Shown here one piece after another: positions 5,638 to 10,521 of a stretch of 10,521 bases of DNA. Where the stretch lies: NCBI GenBank assembly GCA_003647765.1, contig QMNM01000027.1:1-10521 (forward strand), read 5' to 3'. Source of the stretch: Candidatus Cloacimonadota bacterium. Its GTDB lineage: Bacteria; Cloacimonadota; Cloacimonadia; JGIOTU-2; B8-G9. The notes beneath the pieces were generated by a model that made no database searches, was not told the origin of the DNA, and was given only the letters and a program-made list of their open reading frames with translations. Each line of letters opens with the position of its first letter. Position 1 is the first letter of the stretch. The position numbers and the translations under genes were made by a program.

Positions 5638-8600
5638 TTATTTCCCAGTAGGATAGAACAGCTCATCTGGCGCATTCATTTTAAGTTTGTACCCGACTTT
5701 TGGTTCCATTGTTGTTAAATTGCCGACCCATACGCCATACCAAGTAGCAGATTGCGTCTGATTCTTTATCTGATATGCGTTGCCTTGAATTCCATATAAA
5801 GCATCAGTAATTGGAATGGAAACCTGTGGAAAATATGCAATCCAATTCCAATTCTCATTTAAGCTAATAGAATTTGTATCACAGTCAATAGGAATTCCTG
5901 TTGCAGAAAAAGATGCTGAATTATTCATTTGGACTAAATAGCCGTCATCTTTATAAATATGTGTTAAATTGCCAACCCATACGCCATACCAAGTAGCAGA
6001 TTGCGTCTGATTCTTCACCTGATGAATATAACCATTACTTGTTAATTCGCTAAATACAGCGGATAATGAACTGTCTTCAAATTCTACATTAAACGAAATC
6101 CAGTTCCAATCCTGATCTAAATCATAAGTCCAGGACACAAGATTGCTAACTTGCAACTTTTGAGCAAAAATATTATAAATATCAGTTTTGCCACTGGAAC
6201 GAGTGTCTTCCCAAATAACTATTGCATTTCCACAATTGTCTTTGACTGCTTTTGGATCTGTCTGTTTTTTAATAGCATCGCAAACTAATAGTCCGTCAGT
6301 TGCCCACTGCAATTGTCCATCTAAATCCAATTTTTGAGCATAAATATCAGAATTCCCAGATGAGTCATCTTTCCACAGTATTAGAATATTATCGCCTATC
6401 TTAACTAAACAAGGACAGGATTGGTCATCTGGTTTATTTGTTATTGCTACTCCATCAGGAGTCCATAATTCTGTTCCAGTGCTATCATATTTTTGTATAA
6501 ACACATCATTATCATTACCATTTCTGAAATCTTGCCACACATTGTAAATATACCCATCATAGATAAAATCGGATGCTCCTTGATCATTGGATAAATCAAT
6601 TAAAGGAATACCATCATTTTGCCATAATGTTTCTCCTGAGTATGTAATTATCTGTCCATATATATCCATGTTACCATTACGCAAATCCTCCCATACAATT
6701 AATAGTCCAAGAGGTGTTAGTACTCCTTTTGCATTTTTTTGATGGCCTGATGCTCCGCAAACAAGAAGTCCATCATCAGACCAGCCCGGAGCAGTGTTTC
6801 CATTCTCATCAACAAGTTTGGCATAGATATTATAATTAGAAGAACATTCATTTTGCCAGATAAAAAAGCGTCCCACTATATCAGTTAGAAAATCATCCCA
6901 ATCTAAATCTGCAATTTTGACACCTTCATTTGCCCATTGAAGCTCGCCATTTCTAATAGATTGTGCATAGATGCCATAATTCCAATTATCACGAAGGTCA
7001 GACCATCCTACATAATAGTTCTGTGTATCTGGACTGATATATTCCACAGACAGTTTTGCACCTTGCTGTTCTGCAAGGAAAGTGCCAACTGGTATTCCTG
7101 TATTACTCCACAAGAAATTGCCATTGATATCTACGGCTTGGGCATATATCTGGGTATAGTCCGCTCTATTTTCCTGCCATACAATTACAGCACCATCTAC
7201 AGTATAATGAACAACAGCATCAGGATATTCCTGGTCTGAGCCAGTAGGCTCAGTAATAGCTTTTCCATTCACTTGTAATCCAAGAGAGCCATCATTATTC
7301 AAGACCTGCATAAAAATTTGCCTTCCAAGTACTGGATTACGAGTATCTTCCCAAATTATTATAGATTTATTACCATCTCCTAAAATTTCATAATTACAAG
7401 CATCTCCACATAATCCATAATAAATAATTTCACCATTAGCAGATAAAATAATATTACCAGCACTATCTAAAATTTGGACATATATTCCAGTTGAGCCAAG
7501 TCTGTTATCACCCCATACAGCAAATAGATTATTATCAGTGTCTCTTCTTAATAATGGCGAGAATTGTTCACCATCTGCATTGCAAATCGGTTTTCCATTC
7601 TGTTCAAAAAGGGCATTTCCAATAGCGTCAATATGTTGCACATAAATATCCTCATATGGATGACCTTGTATTCGTCCATCTTCCCAGATGAAGTAGCAAC
7701 CACCATTAGTATCATTGATGAGTCGTGGATTTATTTGGTCATTTTGTTCCGTGCATAGGGCTAATCCTGATGTGTTCCAGACCAAATTACCATCAAGTGC
7801 AATTTTTTGAGCATATATATCTTTTGTAAATGGGTCATTACGGCCGTCTTCCCATACGATAATTGCTCCGCCATCAGAAGCAGTTGTAATTCTTGGATTT
7901 TGCTGAATGCCATTAGCTACATATACTTGTATTTCCTCAGTCCACAGGAAATCGCCATTGATATCAACACGATGAGCAAAAATATCACCATTATTTTCAT
8001 TTCTTTTATCTCGCCATACGAAAATAAAAGAGCCAGTTCCATCAGGAGCAATTTTTACGCCTTCTTGAATTCCTGTAGCATCACATAGTAATTTGCCACC
8101 AGTATCCCAGAGTAAAGTTCCATCAGCAGAGATTCTTTGCATATACAAGTTTTCATTGCTTGCGTTGCGTGTATCATGCCATGCAACTATTGCTCCACCA
8201 TTGCCATCTTCCCAAAATGTATGCCCATCTTGAGAGCCACTTTCATGTGCAATCGGATTACCATTTACATCCCAGCCAGATGCAATACTGCCAGAAGATT
8301 CAATATGTGTTCCATAAATGTCCACTCCACCAGGATTACGGCTGTCTAACCAGATTATATAAGCACCACCATTATCATCATTAACAATATTCAATGAAAT
8401 TTGCACATCCCCAGCTAGGCATAAAGGCACGCCTATAGTATTCCATACTAAATTACCATTTTCATTTAGTTTCTGTGCATATATATCACCAGCTTCCTCA
8501 TTACGAAAATCTACCCAAGCAATAATAACATTACCATCCCCAGCATTGATTACTACTGGATCCTCTTGCCTGTCAATTTCACCATTAACTAAAACTGCAT

Positions 8601-8835
8601 CTTCTCCCCATAGAAGATTACCATTAATATCAATTTTCTGAGCCCATACATCACGGTCACCATTACGAGTATCAGACCAAACATAAACTACACTACCATC
8701 GTCAAGTGAAGCTGCTGCTCTTGACCATTCAATATTAACACCTTGACGAATGGGTATCCCATTTTCTGTCCATTGTAGCTGTGCAATCAATGTTGTAGAT
8801 AACAACACTATCACAATTATTATAAGTCGTTTCAT
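5638..8835 (-). CDS. Large secreted protein with sixteen WxDxRN repeats and paired C-terminal 'NWNWI' modules
   Basis: A 1065-residue protein with a clear signal peptide (1-19, ending LSTTLIAQ). Residues about 40-895 carry sixteen copies of a roughly 55-residue repeat, W-[SEDR]-D-x-R-N, then DIYAQ and D-x-x-G-N-x-x-W; the first tryptophan is W53 and the last W875. Copies 12 and 15 have lost part of the WxDxRN core. Sixteen evenly spaced copies suggest a beta-propeller-like fold, possibly two eight-bladed units; this is inference. From residue 901 come two tandem modules of about 83 residues. Each holds NWNWI (910-914 and 996-1000 regions) and the identical KNQTQSATWYGVWVGNLT (from 941 and 1024). 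I do not recognise a named family or catalytic residues. Surface adhesion, glycan binding or cell-surface display are possibilities. AAGGAG lies 6 nt before the ATG. It lies 70 bases after larA on the same strand, so cotranscription is possible. Confidence 0.85.
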   Translation of the reverse strand: MKRLIIIVIVLLSTTLIAQLQWTENGIPIRQGVNIEWSRAAASLDDGSVVYVWSDTRNGDRDVWAQKIDINGNLLWGEDAVLVNGEIDRQEDPVVINAGDGNVIIAWVDFRNEEAGDIYAQKLNENGNLVWNTIGVPLCLAGDVQISLNIVNDDNGGAYIIWLDSRNPGGVDIYGTHIESSGSIASGWDVNGNPIAHESGSQDGHTFWEDGNGGAIVAWHDTRNASNENLYMQRISADGTLLWDTGGKLLCDATGIQEGVKIAPDGTGSFIFVWRDKRNENNGDIFAHRVDINGDFLWTEEIQVYVANGIQQNPRITTASDGGAIIVWEDGRNDPFTKDIYAQKIALDGNLVWNTSGLALCTEQNDQINPRLINDTNGGCYFIWEDGRIQGHPYEDIYVQHIDAIGNALFEQNGKPICNADGEQFSPLLRRDTDNNLFAVWGDNRLGSTGIYVQILDSAGNIILSANGEIIYYGLCGDACNYEILGDGNKSIIIWEDTRNPVLGRQIFMQVLNNDGSLGLQVNGKAITEPTGSDQEYPDAVVHYTVDGAVIVWQENRADYTQIYAQAVDINGNFLWSNTGIPVGTFLAEQQGAKLSVEYISPDTQNYYVGWSDLRDNWNYGIYAQSIRNGELQWANEGVKIADLDWDDFLTDIVGRFFIWQNECSSNYNIYAKLVDENGNTAPGWSDDGLLVCGASGHQKNAKGVLTPLGLLIVWEDLRNGNMDIYGQIITYSGETLWQNDGIPLIDLSNDQGASDFIYDGYIYNVWQDFRNGNDNDVFIQKYDSTGTELWTPDGVAITNKPDDQSCPCLVKIGDNILILWKDDSSGNSDIYAQKLDLDGQLQWATDGLLVCDAIKKQTDPKAVKDNCGNAIVIWEDTRSSGKTDIYNIFAQKLQVSNLVSWTYDLDQDWNWISFNVEFEDSSLSAVFSELTSNGYIHQVKNQTQSATWYGVWVGNLTHIYKDDGYLVQMNNSASFSATGIPIDCDTNSISLNENWNWIAYFPQVSIPITDALYGIQGNAYQIKNQTQSATWYGVWVGNLTTMEPKVGYKLKMNAPDELFYPTGK
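5714..5766 (-). repeat. 53-bp intragenic direct repeat, copy A
   Basis: It matches 5963-6015 at 52 of 53 bases. On the minus strand it encodes the KNQTQSATWYGVWVGNLT segment of the last C-terminal module. The flanking parts of the two modules differ strongly in both DNA and protein. Confidence 0.92.
5963..6015 (-). repeat. 53-bp intragenic direct repeat, copy B
   Basis: The partner of 5714-5766, offset by 249 bases (83 codons, in frame). It encodes the same 18 residues in the first of the two C-terminal modules; the only difference is a silent change in a Val codon (GTC/GTT). Confidence 0.92.
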
Positions 8836-8841
8836 TTCTCT

Positions 8842-8847
8842 CTCCTT
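8842..8847 (-). promoter_or_regulatory. Shine-Dalgarno of the secreted repeat protein
   Basis: On the minus strand AAGGAG sits 6 nt before the ATG at 8835, supporting that start, which also gives an intact signal peptide. Confidence 0.75.
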
Positions 8848-8905
8848 ATATGTTAGTTAGTATGAATTTCCTTTTTTTATAATTTTTCAGAACACTATTA
8901 AAATT

Positions 8906-10195
8906 CTATTCTTTTGTGTCTTTGTTGCTGGAAAGTTGTTCATAAACTGGAAAGAACATAGTTCCGTTTGGTACAATATAAGATGTAAAATCATTACTAT
9001 GCTTTTTCTTTACATATTCGTATGCTTCTTCTAATGATTTCATTGGAGTAAAATGCATGTCAGTAACTATATCATCTTCCATATTACTAATAATAATTAT
9101 TTCGCACTTTTTTAGCAATCTACCAGTAGCAAAAGCCCGGTGCCCACCAATCTGAATATCTTGTTGTTTTATCTTGAATAAGTCATCTAAGTCCTTTGCT
9201 TTTCGTAATACCTCTTCCATCTGCTTTTGTCCAACACCTTCATTACAACATGCTACAAGAACAATAGTTCCATCTTGCTTAACCAAATCAATTATATTGT
9301 TAAGTGCTTTCTGTGATTGATAAAAATTTAAATCCTTTGGATAACCACCAGGGCTTGTAAATACTACATCTGCCAATTTATGAAATTTTACAGCATATAT
9401 CTCTGTTAAAATTTTTGTGCCATAATAAAAGGATTCTATTATATCACCTGCAACACAATCTACTGGTGCTTTCTTGTCATTTATCAGTATATTGATATTA
9501 AAATCAACTCCGACTTTTAATGCTGCTTCCTCCATTTCTTCGTGTATTTTATTACCTTTGAGTTTGGCAAGTTTTGCAAAGTCGTAAATAATATTAGAGT
9601 GATTTGCTCGTATGGTCTCATATCCACATACTCCTGGCAAAATTGCTTTTCGTCCTCCTGAATAACCAGCAAAATAATGAGTATTTAGCACACCAGTAGT
9701 TATGAGAAAATCTGCTTCAACCACTTTCCTATTAACTAATAGTTCATTGCCAGAGCTTAATTTCCCAAGTGATACCAAATCTTTTGCGTAACAATCGTGA
9801 TTTACAAATTTGTATTTATTAACAAGTTCTTCACCATAATGCCACTTCATTTCATTTATATTCATTGGACGATGTGTACCTGTAGCAATGACAAACTCAA
9901 TCTGTTGTGTCTTTATTCCTGAATCTTCAATTAGTTCCACAATTATAGGCAATAATTTGCTAAATGGGCCTGCTCGTGTAATATCACTAATAATTATTAC
10001 TAAGGTTCTGATTTTCTTTTTTTGTAATAATTCTTTCAGAGACGGACTCCCAATAGGATTGTTTAACTTCTCCATTATCATATTCTCTACATTGTCAATG
10101 GCTGGTATTTGTTTCATTTTCAAAATGTCAATTACATTCTTATCATCAATCTGTAAAGTACGATATTCTTTGTCATAACCTAATTTGATTTCCAT
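8906..10195 (-). CDS. larA: LarA-family nickel-pincer racemase (lactate racemase-like)
   Basis: A 429-residue cytoplasmic enzyme, the usual length for LarA. The N-terminal domain carries SDITRAGP (70-77) and ATGTHRP (104-110). The central stretch NTHYFAGYSGGRKAILPG (171-188) is followed by RANHSN (196-201). Compared with Lactobacillus plantarum LarA from memory, the catalytic histidines His108 and His174 match H108 and H173. Lys184, which binds the pincer cofactor covalently, matches K183, and the nickel ligand His200 matches H199, so the active site looks complete. The family interconverts D- and L-2-hydroxyacids by hydride transfer. Lactate is the best-known substrate, but relatives act on malate, phenyllactate and others, so the substrate is uncertain. 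The cofactor genes larB, larC and larE are not in this window. The first gene of the minus-strand set, it has only a weak ribosome site (AAGAG about 10 nt before the ATG). Confidence 0.88.
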   Translation of the reverse strand: MEIKLGYDKEYRTLQIDDKNVIDILKMKQIPAIDNVENMIMEKLNNPIGSPSLKELLQKKKIRTLVIIISDITRAGPFSKLLPIIVELIEDSGIKTQQIEFVIATGTHRPMNINEMKWHYGEELVNKYKFVNHDCYAKDLVSLGKLSSGNELLVNRKVVEADFLITTGVLNTHYFAGYSGGRKAILPGVCGYETIRANHSNIIYDFAKLAKLKGNKIHEEMEEAALKVGVDFNINILINDKKAPVDCVAGDIIESFYYGTKILTEIYAVKFHKLADVVFTSPGGYPKDLNFYQSQKALNNIIDLVKQDGTIVLVACCNEGVGQKQMEEVLRKAKDLDDLFKIKQQDIQIGGHRAFATGRLLKKCEIIIISNMEDDIVTDMHFTPMKSLEEAYEYVKKKHSNDFTSYIVPNGTMFFPVYEQLSSNKDTKE

Positions 10196-10253
10196 AATTA
10201 TACACTCTTAATGTCCGAGCTTATGCTGAATTACTATGTAGTTGATTATTTAA

Positions 10254-10310
10254 GAAGGCAGAAATCAGAAGACAGAAATCAGAAGGCAGAAATCAGAAGG
10301 CAGAAATCAG
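10254..10310. repeat. 14-bp tandem repeat, four copies
   Basis: The unit GAAGGCAGAAATCA occurs four times in a row; the second copy has A for G at position 5 (GAAGACAGAAATCA). A related single unit (GAAGACAGAAGTCA) lies at 2266-2279, so the motif is dispersed in this genome. There are no spacers, so it is not a CRISPR array. Confidence 0.92.
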
Positions 10311-10424
10311 ATACTGGCGAAAATGATATAATAGTCAGTTTAATGTCAATTTGGTATTAGTGCTATGTAAAGTTAGTTTTGATATATACATTTTCTATAT
10401 TGTATTTTTTGGTATTGATAGAAG

Positions 10425-10444
10425 CCCACGATTTTAATCGTGGG
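10425..10444. repeat. Palindrome 1: CCCACGATT / AATCGTGGG
   Basis: Perfect 9-bp arms around a TT centre form a stable small hairpin. It is the first of three similarly built palindromes within 91 bases. Such short intergenic hairpins resemble REP-type elements, sometimes mobilised by Y1-type transposases; no such gene is visible here. Confidence 0.8.
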
Positions 10445-10469
10445 TATGAAAATCAAGAACTGATGTATT

Positions 10470-10485
10470 AACCATTTTAATGGTT
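10470..10485 (+). terminator. Palindrome 2 with T tract: terminator-like
   Basis: AACCATT and AATGGTT form perfect 7-bp arms around TT, directly followed by TTTT, so on the + strand it resembles a weak intrinsic terminator. The stem is AT-rich, and no gene ends before it on this strand, so it may just be a repeat element. Confidence 0.4.
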
Positions 10486-10499
10486 TTTTAATATTGTAA

Positions 10500-10515
10500 A
10501 ACCGTTAAAACGGTT
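10500..10515. repeat. Palindrome 3: AACCGTT / AACGGTT
   Basis: Perfect 7-bp arms around AA. It shares the AACC...GGTT frame with palindrome 2 and lies six bases from the window edge, so the series may continue outside. Confidence 0.7.
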
Positions 10516-10521
10516 ATGAAT

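Larger units (their letters stand above)
10196..10521. other. Gene-free end of the window, rich in repeats and palindromes
   Basis: In 326 bases I find no supportable gene. The first 58 bases form the larA leader. A 14-bp tandem repeat follows (10254-10310), then about 110 AT-rich bases without clear structure, then three small palindromes (10425-10515). Its organisation resembles an accumulation of short repetitive elements. Confidence 0.65.

Noticed and set aside
6937-8384. Several plus-strand open frames opposite the secreted repeat protein
   Set aside because: They lie antisense to a strongly supported gene, repeat with its period and have no family features.
10197-10202. TATAAT on the minus strand just before larA as a -10 box
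   Set aside because: It ends one base before the ATG and has no matching -35 at the right distance. Only leaderless transcription would allow it.
10254-10310. CRISPR array
   Set aside because: The 14-bp units are directly joined with no spacers.

Overview
The window is AT-rich bacterial DNA from an organism with a Gram-negative style envelope: a Wza-type polysaccharide export protein, a MotB/OmpA peptidoglycan-binding domain and Sec signal peptides. The 1065-residue secreted repeat protein ends in paired 'NWNWI' / 'KNQTQSATWYG' modules, which I associate from memory with Cloacimonadota-like and related anaerobic candidate phyla. That placement is inference and has no support from marker genes here.

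Left half (1-5405, all + strand). A polysaccharide-export block comes first: the C-terminal end of a bacterial tyrosine kinase (1-480), an SLBB-LCP fusion (480-1589) and a short Wza-like polysaccharide export protein (1593-2249), packed with a 1-nt overlap and a 3-nt gap. After a 307-bp intergenic stretch holding a two-hairpin repeat comes a tight three-gene block (2557-5405). Its first gene joins the ring-building domain and second membrane segment of flagellar FliF to the middle and C-terminal domains of FliG. MotA and MotB follow, with a 0-nt gap and then a 4-nt overlap. This reads as a stripped-down ion-driven rotary motor: rotor in one polypeptide plus a two-protein stator. No rod, hook, filament, FliM/FliN or flagellar export gene is in view. 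A second copy of the two-hairpin repeat, in the same orientation, closes the block, so the motor cassette is bracketed by direct repeats.

Right half (5638-10195, all - strand). A nickel-pincer racemase of the LarA family (8906-10195) is followed on the same strand by a large secreted protein (5638-8835) with sixteen WxDxRN-type repeats. The two halves converge on 5406-5637, which holds the repeat and a small extra hairpin. The last 326 bases have no gene. They hold a 14-bp tandem repeat and three small palindromes.

The most interesting content is the FliF-FliG/MotA/MotB cassette beside polysaccharide-export genes. My working model is a non-flagellar rotary motor serving the envelope, possibly surface polysaccharide movement or gliding. 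The domain calls rest on visible motifs; the coupling to polysaccharide is inference from gene order.
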